DNA of 64,000 nt from Crocinitomicaceae bacterium (GTDB lineage Bacteria; Bacteroidota; Bacteroidia; Flavobacteriales_D; Crocinitomicaceae), in NCBI GenBank assembly GCA_030830895.1, contig JAURMC010000008.1, positions 1 through 64,000 on the forward strand, written 5' to 3'. Shown piece after piece: positions 44,280 to 52,156 of this stretch. Numbering within the stretch: position 1 is the first letter of the stretch; each line of letters begins with the position of its first letter. The translations under genes and the position numbers were made by a program. The notes below the pieces were generated by a model. That model saw only the letters and a list, made by a program, of their open reading frames with translations. It had not been told where the DNA came from and searched no databases.

Positions 44280-44954
44280 ATGAAGTATATAGTCGCAATA
44301 TTATATATTGGCCTTTGTTTAACAAGCCATGCTCAAGTGAGTATTTCTGGGGGTACAGGAATATTAAATGGCATTGGTACACAAAAAAAATCTTTTGGTT
44401 TCAACCTAGGATTGGAAATTCCTCGATCTAGCGATTTAACCTTTTTCGTTAGAGCTTCAGCCTTTTTACCTAACCAAGACAGCACTACCCGTTATGCAAA
44501 CATGACCGCTATTGATATAACCACTTCGCCTTACACACTCTCAATTCCCTTTAATGTACGATCACATACCTATTACATAGAAGGGGGAACACGATCGTAT
44601 ATGCTTAATGATTATGACAACGGATTAGCCCTATATGGAGGCAGTGTTTTTGGGGTTGGAATAAATACAACCAGCGCCAAATTCTCCAAATTAGATTATA
44701 CTGAAACTTACGAATGGGAAGGTAAATACACCCTACCGAATGCAAATCCAACGAAAGGAAGCATTTACTATTTAGCCCTTGGATTACAGGGTGGAATAAA
44801 ATACACTATACCCGTAAGAGGTACGCTGTTCTTCGATATTACAGGAACCTACTCGGTATTAAATGTTGTTAATAATAGTGCTGGTGAAAATAGCCAAACC
44901 TATTCCAGGTTAAACTTTTTATTTCAACTCGGTTATCGAAGGGACTTATATTAA
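44280..44954 (+). CDS. secreted/outer-membrane beta-barrel-like protein, unknown
   Basis: A 224-residue protein. The start giving MKYIVAILYIGLCLTSHAQ is a good signal peptide and is supported by the promoter position; the longer ORF adds nine residues over the predicted transcription start. The mature part alternates polar and aromatic residues (FNLGLEIP, FVRASAFLP, YTLSIPFNV, GLQGGIKYTIPV, FFDITGTYS, FLFQLGYRRDLY) and ends with an aromatic strand, the pattern of a small outer-membrane barrel. The final Tyr fits a BAM signal. Function unknown. Its end overlaps the convergent aroK by 9 bp. Confidence 0.75.
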   Translation: MKYIVAILYIGLCLTSHAQVSISGGTGILNGIGTQKKSFGFNLGLEIPRSSDLTFFVRASAFLPNQDSTTRYANMTAIDITTSPYTLSIPFNVRSHTYYIEGGTRSYMLNDYDNGLALYGGSVFGVGINTTSAKFSKLDYTETYEWEGKYTLPNANPTKGSIYYLALGLQGGIKYTIPVRGTLFFDITGTYSVLNVVNNSAGENSQTYSRLNFLFQLGYRRDLY

Positions 44955-45461
44955 TGCCTCAACTAGAGAAATTATATCCTTAATTGTCCCATTTCCATTT
45001 ACAATAAAATTCGCCCTTCTATAAACAGGTTCTCTTCTCTTCAATTCAGAGGCAATGTATAATTTTAATGATTCTTGATCAAAATCCTTCAATAAGGGTC
45101 TTGATGCCAGATTATCGGAAAGCCTCAAAAACAGCAAATCAACGTCCACTTTAATGTATATGGAAGTGCAATGGGTAGAAATCCAATTCCAATTAGATTT
45201 ATCTAATGGAAAACCACCACCACATGAAATAACAGAAGGCTCACGGGAATTAATTGATTTCGGGAATTCTTTTTCGAAGTCTCTAAATACCGACCAACCA
45301 TAAGTACTAATTAACTCTTGAATCGATTGTTGTTTGGATTGCTCAATCCATAAATCACTATCAAACCACGAAACATTTAAACGTTGTGCCAAGGATTCAC
45401 CAACGGTGGATTTTCCTGCTCCCATAAACCCAAGTAAACATATGTGTTTCGACAAAGCCAT
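44946..45461 (-). CDS. aroK: shikimate kinase
   Basis: A 171-residue kinase: P-loop LLGFMGAGKSTVG at residues 9-21, the shikimate-binding Asp in WFDSD near 33-37, CGGGFPL (shikimate-binding GGG motif) near 79 and the LID region with RPLLKD near 118. It phosphorylates shikimate in aromatic amino acid synthesis. It stands alone, oriented away from the tRNA-Lys gene, and ends within the convergent barrel gene by 9 bp. Confidence 0.95.
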   Translation of the reverse strand: MALSKHICLLGFMGAGKSTVGESLAQRLNVSWFDSDLWIEQSKQQSIQELISTYGWSVFRDFEKEFPKSINSREPSVISCGGGFPLDKSNWNWISTHCTSIYIKVDVDLLFLRLSDNLASRPLLKDFDQESLKLYIASELKRREPVYRRANFIVNGNGTIKDIISLVEALI

Positions 45462-45499
45462 TGATGTACATTATTTTCTCAAAAATACCCAATAAAGAA

Positions 45500-45528
45500 T
45501 TGCGAGAAGAATATTTTTGGTATATTTG
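45500..45528 (+). promoter_or_regulatory. tRNA-Lys promoter TTG-N18-TATATTTG
   Basis: TTG at 45500-45502, 18-bp spacer, exact -7 box at 45521-45528, ending 15 bp before the mature tRNA. It leaves a short 5' leader of about 10 nt. Confidence 0.7.
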
Positions 45529-45543
45529 CACCCTCAAAACATC

Positions 45544-45616
45544 GATTCCGTAGCTCAGCTGGTAGAGCAATACACTTTTAATGTATGGGCCCTGGGTTCG
45601 AATCCCAGCGGGATCA
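45544..45616 (+). tRNA. tRNA-Lys (anticodon UUU)
   Basis: A full cloverleaf: acceptor GATTCCG / CGGGATC (one T-G pair), D arm GCTC / GAGC, anticodon stem ATACA / TGTAT with loop CTTTTAA (anticodon TTT at 45577-45579), T arm CTGGG / CCCAG with TTCGAAT. The discriminator is A, and CCA is not encoded. A terminator follows at once. Confidence 0.98.
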
Positions 45617-45617
45617 C

Positions 45618-45655
45618 AAAAAAAGTCCGCTTCTTTCGAAGAGGACTTTTTTTTT
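45618..45655 (+). terminator. terminator of tRNA-Lys
   Basis: Long stem AAAAGTCC-G-CTTC / GAAG-A-GGACTTTT with one internal mismatch and a 4-nt loop (TTTC), followed by more T. It starts 1 bp after the tRNA discriminator base. Confidence 0.92.
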
Positions 45656-45663
45656 AGAAACGA

Positions 45664-45782
45664 ACCAAGCTTGCTTGGGTGAGGGAATAAACAAAAAAGT
45701 CAGAGCCTTGTGAAACAAGGTGGCCTTTATGCTTGGATTGAGTCCAATCTCGAGAAAACGAGCTTGCCCGTAATCCCAGCAT
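45664..45782. other. structured intergenic segment, possible RNA or repeat element
   Basis: Between the tRNA terminator and the gene at 45875 lie several inverted repeats: CCAAGC/GCTTGG (45665-45678), CCTTG/CAAGG with loop TGAAA (45706-45720), an outer stem ATGCT-t-GGATT (45729-45739) pairing with AATCC-c-AGCAT (45772-45782), and inside it CTCG/CGAG (45749-45762). The GC content is above the local background. It has no ORF. The strand is undecided. It could be a small structured RNA or a palindromic repeat; no known family recognised. Confidence 0.4.
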
Positions 45783-45874
45783 AGACTTCTCTATTTAAAC
45801 GCATTTGAAATAATTTCAATAAACGGAGAAAATAAACATATTAATACCTGTGATTATTATTTCTACTTTTAATC

Positions 45875-46804
45875 ATGCACTACTTCCACCTCGTCAGTAT
45901 TATTGGTATCCTAATGTCGTGTGCGTATGACAAAATCCCAATACGGCCATACCTTACGGAAAACATTGTCATTGTTGTTATGGATGGGCCAAGGTATAGC
46001 GAAACAATTGGAGATTCAACGCATCAATACATTCCTCATTTGTGGAATGATATGCGTGACAGCGGTATAATTTGTACTTCATTCTTTAATGATGGTGTAA
46101 CCTTTACGGTAAATGGACATGTTGCACTTACTACAGGTTTTTATCAATCTATCGACAATACCGGGTTAGAATTACCGGCTCATCCATCGATTTTTCAATA
46201 CTGGATTAAAGATCATCCAGGGAATAGCACATACACTTCGCTAATTTGCAGTAAAGACAAATTAGAAGTTTTGGGAAACACTTCGGATTATCAGTATAAA
46301 AACAAATTCATTCCCACTAGTGATTGTGGAATTAATGGGAATGGATCAGGGTATCGTAGCGACAGCATTACATTTGAACGAGTTATGTCTGCATTAACAA
46401 CCATAAAACCTAAGGTGCTATTGGTTAACTTTAAAGAGCCAGATTTTTCAGGTCACACCGGAAACTGGGAGGATTATTTGACCGGGATAAAACAAACAGA
46501 CGAATATACATATCAAATATGGCAATATTTAAACAATGACTCGTATTACAAAGGAAAAACCACTTTCATTTTCACTAATGACCATGGCCGCCATCTTGGT
46601 ATTGGATTTCAGCATCATGGCGATGGTTGCGAAGGATGTCGTCACATATTTCTATACGCACAAGGTCCTGATTTCAAAAAAGGCATACTGAATTCTCAAC
46701 ATGCCTCTTTAGTGGATTTACATGCTACCATTAAAGAACTGCTGCATTTACAAAACAGCCAAACAGAAGGGCATGTAATGTATTCGTTATTTAAAGAACA
46801 TTAA
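45875..46804 (+). CDS. alkaline-phosphatase superfamily lipoprotein
   Basis: A 309-residue protein with a lipoprotein-like start (MHYFHLVSIIGILMSC, Cys16). It has the metal-site series of the alkaline phosphatase/sulfatase/nucleotide pyrophosphatase superfamily: VVMDGPR (Asp near 36), a Thr-containing nucleophile area VTFTVNGHVALTTG near 74-87, NFKEPDFSGHTGNW near 190, TNDHGRH near 226-232 and HHGDGCEGCRH near 237-247. The last carries an extra Cys pair, unusual and perhaps a disulphide. It is expected to hydrolyse a phosphate or phosphodiester in the periplasm or on the surface; the substrate is unknown. Its stop codon interlocks with the convergent T9SS gene (TTAA). Confidence 0.8.
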   Translation: MHYFHLVSIIGILMSCAYDKIPIRPYLTENIVIVVMDGPRYSETIGDSTHQYIPHLWNDMRDSGIICTSFFNDGVTFTVNGHVALTTGFYQSIDNTGLELPAHPSIFQYWIKDHPGNSTYTSLICSKDKLEVLGNTSDYQYKNKFIPTSDCGINGNGSGYRSDSITFERVMSALTTIKPKVLLVNFKEPDFSGHTGNWEDYLTGIKQTDEYTYQIWQYLNNDSYYKGKTTFIFTNDHGRHLGIGFQHHGDGCEGCRHIFLYAQGPDFKKGILNSQHASLVDLHATIKELLHLQNSQTEGHVMYSLFKEH

Positions 46805-47940
46805 AGTTTCATAAAACGCAACACACCTTGAACCCCATTGGACAGGCTATACTGCATAAAATAAACTCCTGGATTCCAATTCGAGAGTTCAATTTGCGTA
46901 GATGAAACATTCGAAACTTGCTGCTCATACATTACGCTACCATTAATCGAATAAACCGTTAATTCACCATACTGAGGGTTATTCAAGTTAATATAGGCAC
47001 ATCCGTTCTTAACACAAATGCTCGGGGTGAATGAAGGATCTAAAAGTCCTAACTGTGTTGAAAAAAACTGATCGATTATTAATAATGTATTATAATTCGA
47101 ATTCTTCTGCGGGCAATGAATCTCTAAACTTGCGGTGTAGGCTTGAGCTAATGGAGGAATTAAAGAATACCCTACCACATATGTAGCCAAGACATTTGTT
47201 GGAACCAAGGTGTCAAAGACTTGCCATGTCAAATAAATGCTATCCAACGCATTTGGTATACCACTTGGAATATACTGGGAACCGGAAATAAAGGCAGCGC
47301 CAATCGCATTATAATCTATGCTGCAATCCAACACTTGCTGCATTCCTAAAGTATCCATTACGTTTGGGATATTATTGTTATTAATTACAAGCACCGTATC
47401 ATTGCCTGGATTTACTGTTGCTGTTACAGTAAAACTATCACATGATTGACAACCGTTCATATCCGTAACACAGCACGTATAAACGCCCACTCCCAAACCA
47501 TTAATTGTTCCGGTTGTAGCACCATTACTCCAAGTAAATGCATACGGTCCTGATCCGCCCACGGCAGTAACTGTGGCATTGCCATCGAATGCGGTTGGTG
47601 AGCTCGCTGCGGTTCCACTTACCACTGCCAATAATCCATTGCATGGGTTGCCAGAAATAACAAAGGTTGCAGTTACAGAATCGAGAAATGTCGTATAATA
47701 AACCCCGTAAGTACCCGGACACAAATTGGAAACTGAGGTTACTCCTTGCGCTAATATGGCTCCATTCGTATACCAAACTATTGTATTAACAATTACATTA
47801 TTTGGATTTGTAATCGAAGCTGATCCATCACACGAATTCGGACTTGAAGCATCAATAATCGTCAATGGAAAAGCCTGCTGTGCCCATGTATTATTTGCTA
47901 ATAAGAACAAAGAAATAAGAAGAGGAAAAATATATTTCAT
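46801..47940 (-). CDS. T9SS type A secreted protein with SprB-like repeat
   Basis: A 379-residue protein with signal peptide (MKYIFPLLISLFLLANNTWAQ) and a SprB-repeat-like segment near 100-170 (FDGNATVTAVGGSGPYAFTWSNG, GLGVGVYTCCVTDMNGC), a module named for the SprB gliding adhesin. A beta-rich central part follows (about 185-300), and the C-terminal 75 residues are a type A sorting domain with YSINGS, WNPGVYFMQY and a basic end. It is probably a surface or released protein; function unknown. It is upstream, on the same strand, of no other gene: rimO lies behind its start. Confidence 0.8.
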   Translation of the reverse strand: MKYIFPLLISLFLLANNTWAQQAFPLTIIDASSPNSCDGSASITNPNNVIVNTIVWYTNGAILAQGVTSVSNLCPGTYGVYYTTFLDSVTATFVISGNPCNGLLAVVSGTAASSPTAFDGNATVTAVGGSGPYAFTWSNGATTGTINGLGVGVYTCCVTDMNGCQSCDSFTVTATVNPGNDTVLVINNNNIPNVMDTLGMQQVLDCSIDYNAIGAAFISGSQYIPSGIPNALDSIYLTWQVFDTLVPTNVLATYVVGYSLIPPLAQAYTASLEIHCPQKNSNYNTLLIIDQFFSTQLGLLDPSFTPSICVKNGCAYINLNNPQYGELTVYSINGSVMYEQQVSNVSSTQIELSNWNPGVYFMQYSLSNGVQGVLRFMKL

Positions 47941-47963
47941 AAATTTATTTTTACTAAAGATAA

Positions 47964-49274
47964 TTACATTATTTGGCCGTACAAATCGTAATGATTTGCC
48001 TCTAAAATTTTTACATTAGAAAATGCTCCAAGTGGCACATAAAGGGAAGGTGTTCTTTTCACCCGAACTTCATTATCTACCTCCGGTGAATCAAACTCAG
48101 TTCTTCCTATAAAATAATCCCCTTCTACCCTATCAAACAGTGTTTTATAAGTATTCCCAATCTTTGCTTGATTCAGTTCATAGCTAATGCCTGATTGCAA
48201 TTCCATTATTGCATCTGCACGCTGTTGTTTGACAACATCAGGAACATCATCATTTAATAAAAAGGCATGAGTATTTTCTTCATGCGAATAGGTGAAGATT
48301 CCCAAGCGATCGAAACGACTTCGTTCGACAAATCCCATCATTTCTTCGAAATCTTGTTCCGTTTCCCCTGGGAATCCGGCAATCAAGGTGGTACGCAAAG
48401 CAATTCCAGGAACTTTCTGTCTAATGGCATCAATTAATTCTTCCGTTTTTTCGCGATTAATGCCTCTGCGCATCGCTTTAAGCATCGCCGTGGAACCATG
48501 TTGCAAAGGAATATCCAAATAATTACAGACATTCGAACGTTCGCGCATTACATCTAACACATTCATCGGAAACCCTGCAGGAAAAGCATAATGCAGCCTT
48601 ATCCACTCTATACCTTCAATATGCGATAACTTATCAACTAACTCAGCAAGGTTCCTTTTTTTGTAAATATCCAGCCCGTAATAGGTCAAATCTTGTGCGA
48701 TTAATAATAGTTCTTTCACTCCCTGATTTGCTAGTTGGGTCGCATTGGTAATCAATTGATCCATGGAGGTTGATACATGTTTTCCGCGCATCAGCGGTAT
48801 GGCACAAAAAGAACATGGACGGTCGCAGCCTTCAGCTATTTTAAAATAAGCGTAATGATTGGGAGTAGTGAGCAATCGTTCACCAACCAATTCATATTTA
48901 TAATCTGCTTTGAGTGTTTTTAATAAGCGAGGTAACTCTCGTGTACCAAAATACGCATCAACTTCCGGAATCTCCTTCTCTAAATCACCTCGATAGCGCT
49001 CAGATAAACAACCAGTCACATAAACCTTGTCGACCAAACCTTTATGTTTGGCGTCAACATATTGCAAAATCGTATCTATCGATTCTTGTTTTGCATTTTC
49101 AATAAATCCACAGGTATTGATAATTACAATTTCCGATTCCTCATTCCGCTCATGACCAACATCAAAACGATTTGCCTTTAATTGAGCCATCATGATTTCA
49201 GAATCAAAAGTATTCTTTGAACAACCAAGCGTTACAACATTGACTTTATTTCTTCGAGTTGATTTTGTTTTCAT
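47964..49274 (-). CDS. rimO: ribosomal protein S12 methylthiotransferase
   Basis: A 436-residue radical SAM methylthiotransferase. Start chosen at MKTKSTRRNKVNVVTLGCSKN because a longer ORF begins inside the divergent gene region and the -7 box is 6 bp before this ATG. Three Cys of the N-terminal cluster are in LGCSKN, NTCGFI and TGCLSERY; the radical SAM Cys set is CDRPCSFC near 144-151. A C-terminal TRAM domain (about 375-436) ends the protein. It adds a methylthio group to the conserved Asp of ribosomal protein S12. GCSKN rather than GCQQN points to RimO, not MiaB. Confidence 0.95.
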   Translation of the reverse strand: MKTKSTRRNKVNVVTLGCSKNTFDSEIMMAQLKANRFDVGHERNEESEIVIINTCGFIENAKQESIDTILQYVDAKHKGLVDKVYVTGCLSERYRGDLEKEIPEVDAYFGTRELPRLLKTLKADYKYELVGERLLTTPNHYAYFKIAEGCDRPCSFCAIPLMRGKHVSTSMDQLITNATQLANQGVKELLLIAQDLTYYGLDIYKKRNLAELVDKLSHIEGIEWIRLHYAFPAGFPMNVLDVMRERSNVCNYLDIPLQHGSTAMLKAMRRGINREKTEELIDAIRQKVPGIALRTTLIAGFPGETEQDFEEMMGFVERSRFDRLGIFTYSHEENTHAFLLNDDVPDVVKQQRADAIMELQSGISYELNQAKIGNTYKTLFDRVEGDYFIGRTEFDSPEVDNEVRVKRTPSLYVPLGAFSNVKILEANHYDLYGQIM

Positions 49275-49280
49275 AAAGCG

Positions 49281-49288
49281 CAAAAATA
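49281..49288 (-). promoter_or_regulatory. -7 box for rimO (TATTTTTG)
   Basis: Exact TAnnTTTG match on the minus strand with its last G 6 nt before the rimO ATG. It supports the shorter rimO start. Confidence 0.5.
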
Positions 49289-49330
49289 GAGAATTGGACT
49301 GTAAAACATGTCCTATTCTAATCCTTTTAT

Positions 49331-49338
49331 TACATTTG
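49331..49338 (+). promoter_or_regulatory. -7 box (TACATTTG)
   Basis: Exact TAnnTTTG match 16 bp before the ATG at 49355, divergent from the rimO promoter. No clear -33 TTG. Confidence 0.45.
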
Positions 49339-49354
49339 CGTTCCACATGCAAAT

Positions 49355-49720
49355 ATGACAATCGAAGAATTATTTCATGCATTTACTGATGCTGAATTTC
49401 AATATACACGATTTATAAAAACCAATGACTTTGAGCGCGTCAAATTAGAGCGTTATGATATCCTTATTGAAGGTATACGTCAACAAGCAATTAAAATGGA
49501 TTTGAGCCCAACCATTAATAACGAACTAACATCCATCAATCGGTTAGATCTAGATTATTTCCCTAAATTAAACTTTATACGTAAGGCACTTGGGTTTATT
49601 ACCTTTGGATATAGCAAACGTAAATTTATATCTAAGAAAATAAACCAATTCTATCTCCGAGAAATTCATCAACGGCATTTGGTGGTTCAGATGATTCAAA
49701 ACCATTTATCACAAGAGTAA
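49355..49720 (+). CDS. hypothetical small protein
   Basis: A 121-residue, basic, probably helical cytosolic protein (MTIEELFHAFTDAEFQYTRF ...), with no signal peptide; the stretch KLNFIRKALGFITFGYSKRK is amphipathic and could touch a membrane or nucleic acid. No family recognised. It has a -7 box upstream and is divergent from rimO. Its stop lies 1 bp from the stop of the convergent CotH gene. Confidence 0.65.
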   Translation: MTIEELFHAFTDAEFQYTRFIKTNDFERVKLERYDILIEGIRQQAIKMDLSPTINNELTSINRLDLDYFPKLNFIRKALGFITFGYSKRKFISKKINQFYLREIHQRHLVVQMIQNHLSQE

Positions 49721-49721
49721 T

Positions 49722-51980
49722 TTATTGTTTAATCAATTTGAAGCTTTGCGTTTCGCCTTGATTAAAGTGAATTACCACCATATAAAGTCCATTATTCCAA
49801 GATGTAGTTGAAAGCTCTAGAAGCCCCATGACGTTGCTATTGTTAAATACTTCACTTCCTTTTATATCCATTACCTTAATTTGAGCAGGCCTTTGAATAT
49901 TTATATTGACCTTATCACTGGTTGGATTCGGAAATAAAATCGGTTCCATTGACAATGATTCAATACTTGTAAAACAATTATTCATTGCATCAAAAGTAGG
50001 TTCAGCAAAATCAAATAAAACTCCATTTTGGGGACATCGTGCATAGGATTGATCCGTTAACAATGCCGGAAGTGTTACTTGATCCATTGGTGCTATTCCA
50101 TCGGAAATTTGAACATAATCACCTGAAGCTCCTAATTTAAAATTAGTGTGCAACCCAGTGGTTTGAAACGTGTCGTTATCTGTCCAAATGATCAAATAAT
50201 CATTTGGTAAGATTACTGTGTTAGCAGGAATTATCCATTTTTGCGGAAGGGAAACGTCATCGCTCAAGTATAATCCACTTACGTCTAATGCATTAGCAGT
50301 TGTATTATACAATTCTACCCAATCGTTCGACTCTCCATATGGATCATCATGAGTTAAGTCATTATCTGACATCGCTTCATTGATTTGTACTTGCCCAATT
50401 ATTGGGGCGGGGATATTCAAATCCAAAGAATGAAATTCGTGCTCAGCACGCTGTGGGCTAAACAATCCTGCATTAGCGTTATCCGCATAAATATAGTATT
50501 CGAATATTGTACCGCTTGCGGTAACAGAGGCACCGTATATATGATCTCCCGGTGCGCCGTCACCATGACTGCCATCATCAAACATTGGTATTCGCGTAAA
50601 CCGAAGTTGATGCGAGGTACGGTATCCTAAATAAACATTTGTTTCATTAGTAACGTCAGCGGTAATAAAAAATGTTTCATTAAATGAAGGAGTTGGATTT
50701 GAGGCAGCAAAACTGTTTATCTCTGGAGCTAATAAGGTATAAAATTGATTCGTACTAAAATAATTTATTCTTCCGTTCATAAGGGTTTGAATTCCTGGAA
50801 TCGAACTCCCTCCACCTGGCCCACCACCGCCAGTGACAGCCGTGGTTAAACTGTTTTGATATTGAGTATACGTATAAAATTTATACGGGTCTGCTTGTAC
50901 AGAAGCGTCAATTAAATTTCGAAAGGCATTTGCCTGAGTTAGGTACCAACCCGATTCAAATACCTCTTGAAGTATTGTTCGTACATGTGCCATATACATA
51001 CGGTTGTACATGGGATTTGCTAATATTTTTTTTATAAGTGGGTGATTATTCGAATTGATATTCGACATAGGATCTAATGTCGGACCGCCTGCGCTTGTAC
51101 CAGTACCTCCCGGAAATCCATTAAAACTCATATTTAAATCCCAAACCGTTGGTACAAAACGATTATTGATATCCTTGTACAAGTAATAATTTTGACGAAA
51201 GGAACCATTGTAAGAATCAAGATTCACAAGGACATTGTTAAATGCCAGCATCCAAATAGCACGATCTAAATCTAGTTTATCCTCAATTGCAGCGAAATTA
51301 TTATTCAGTGTATTAATCAGATCTACCAAATTAGTCCATCCTAAAGTTGATTTTAACTCATAACCGCTGTTATATAGCGATGAATCCATTCCTAAATACT
51401 TTAAATCTGGTGAGCTACCACCAAATGGGCCAGCACCACCAATTGGATTACATTTAAAAAAGGATCCTTGATGGTCGTAGTAATGATCGGTATTAAATTT
51501 GTTATTAATGCTTTCAGCACTTGAATACAAACCTCTTAATGCGCCATTGATGTATACATTGACAAAATTTGATTTTGGACAGTCCATATAGTTTTCAAGG
51601 ATTGCATACGAAAGCACTTCTCTTATCATTGAAGGGTCCTTATATAGATTTTGGAGTTTCAATGATGTAAAACCTTGGTAATCTTGATTGCCATGGATCC
51701 AATCTAAATTGATATGCAATGGATTCTTATTGTTATTCGCGTTGTAAGAACTATTTCCCTTGTACTTTACACCTACAGAATCAAAAACAATCCCATTTAT
51801 TCGAACTGAATCAGCAATTAAGTAATCCTCTGTAGTTTGGGCTAGGTTGTCTAATAATGCATCCCAATTATTTTGAGCAAAAAATACCTCAATAGTTTGC
51901 ATAGTAAATTTATCGTATAACCCTTGTGCTGAAAAGAAGGAGCAAACGAAGAATAATAAATAACAGAAATGGAGTTTCAT
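49722..51980 (-). CDS. CotH kinase-like protein with lamin-tail domain, T9SS type A
   Basis: A 752-residue protein with signal peptide (MKLHFCYLLFFVCSFFSAQ). CotH-like kinase domain at about 25-380: YKGNSSYNANNNKNPLHI, GLYSSAESINNKF and WDLNMSFNG, the latter in the area of the family's metal/ATP residues. A lamin-tail (LTD) domain spans about 545-650 (QINEAMSDND, NDWVELYNT, SGLYLSDD), and the last 75 residues are a type A sorting domain (LFPNPTSDK, DIKGSEVF, NNGLYMVVI). CotH proteins of Bacillus and fungi are secreted kinases or spore/host-surface proteins; here the product should be outside the cell. Whether it phosphorylates anything is unknown. Confidence 0.88.
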   Translation of the reverse strand: MKLHFCYLLFFVCSFFSAQGLYDKFTMQTIEVFFAQNNWDALLDNLAQTTEDYLIADSVRINGIVFDSVGVKYKGNSSYNANNNKNPLHINLDWIHGNQDYQGFTSLKLQNLYKDPSMIREVLSYAILENYMDCPKSNFVNVYINGALRGLYSSAESINNKFNTDHYYDHQGSFFKCNPIGGAGPFGGSSPDLKYLGMDSSLYNSGYELKSTLGWTNLVDLINTLNNNFAAIEDKLDLDRAIWMLAFNNVLVNLDSYNGSFRQNYYLYKDINNRFVPTVWDLNMSFNGFPGGTGTSAGGPTLDPMSNINSNNHPLIKKILANPMYNRMYMAHVRTILQEVFESGWYLTQANAFRNLIDASVQADPYKFYTYTQYQNSLTTAVTGGGGPGGGSSIPGIQTLMNGRINYFSTNQFYTLLAPEINSFAASNPTPSFNETFFITADVTNETNVYLGYRTSHQLRFTRIPMFDDGSHGDGAPGDHIYGASVTASGTIFEYYIYADNANAGLFSPQRAEHEFHSLDLNIPAPIIGQVQINEAMSDNDLTHDDPYGESNDWVELYNTTANALDVSGLYLSDDVSLPQKWIIPANTVILPNDYLIIWTDNDTFQTTGLHTNFKLGASGDYVQISDGIAPMDQVTLPALLTDQSYARCPQNGVLFDFAEPTFDAMNNCFTSIESLSMEPILFPNPTSDKVNINIQRPAQIKVMDIKGSEVFNNSNVMGLLELSTTSWNNGLYMVVIHFNQGETQSFKLIKQ

Positions 51981-52134
51981 GGATTTTTTTATCAGTAGTC
52001 AATTTAAAATTACAAAATGATTGAATTTTAACTATGAAAAAAGAAATTATATTCCTTAATAAATTCTAATTGCTGTTCAAGAAAAGTTGTTAATAAGAAA
52101 CTTACTATTTGCCTTTAATCAAATAAATGCTGTG

Positions 52135-52142
52135 TATTTTTG
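52135..52142 (+). promoter_or_regulatory. -7 box (TATTTTTG) of the GH3 gene
   Basis: Exact TAnnTTTG match 14 bp before the chosen ATG at 52157, with TTG at 52109-52111 (23-bp spacer). It overlaps the first bases of the longer ORF, supporting the later start. Confidence 0.5.
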
Positions 52143-52156
52143 AGAAAATAAAAGAA

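Noticed and set aside
45700-45730. Minus-strand terminator (CCTTG/CAAGG hairpin then T run)
   Set aside because: The T run is separated from the stem by about seven bases, and no minus-strand gene ends there.
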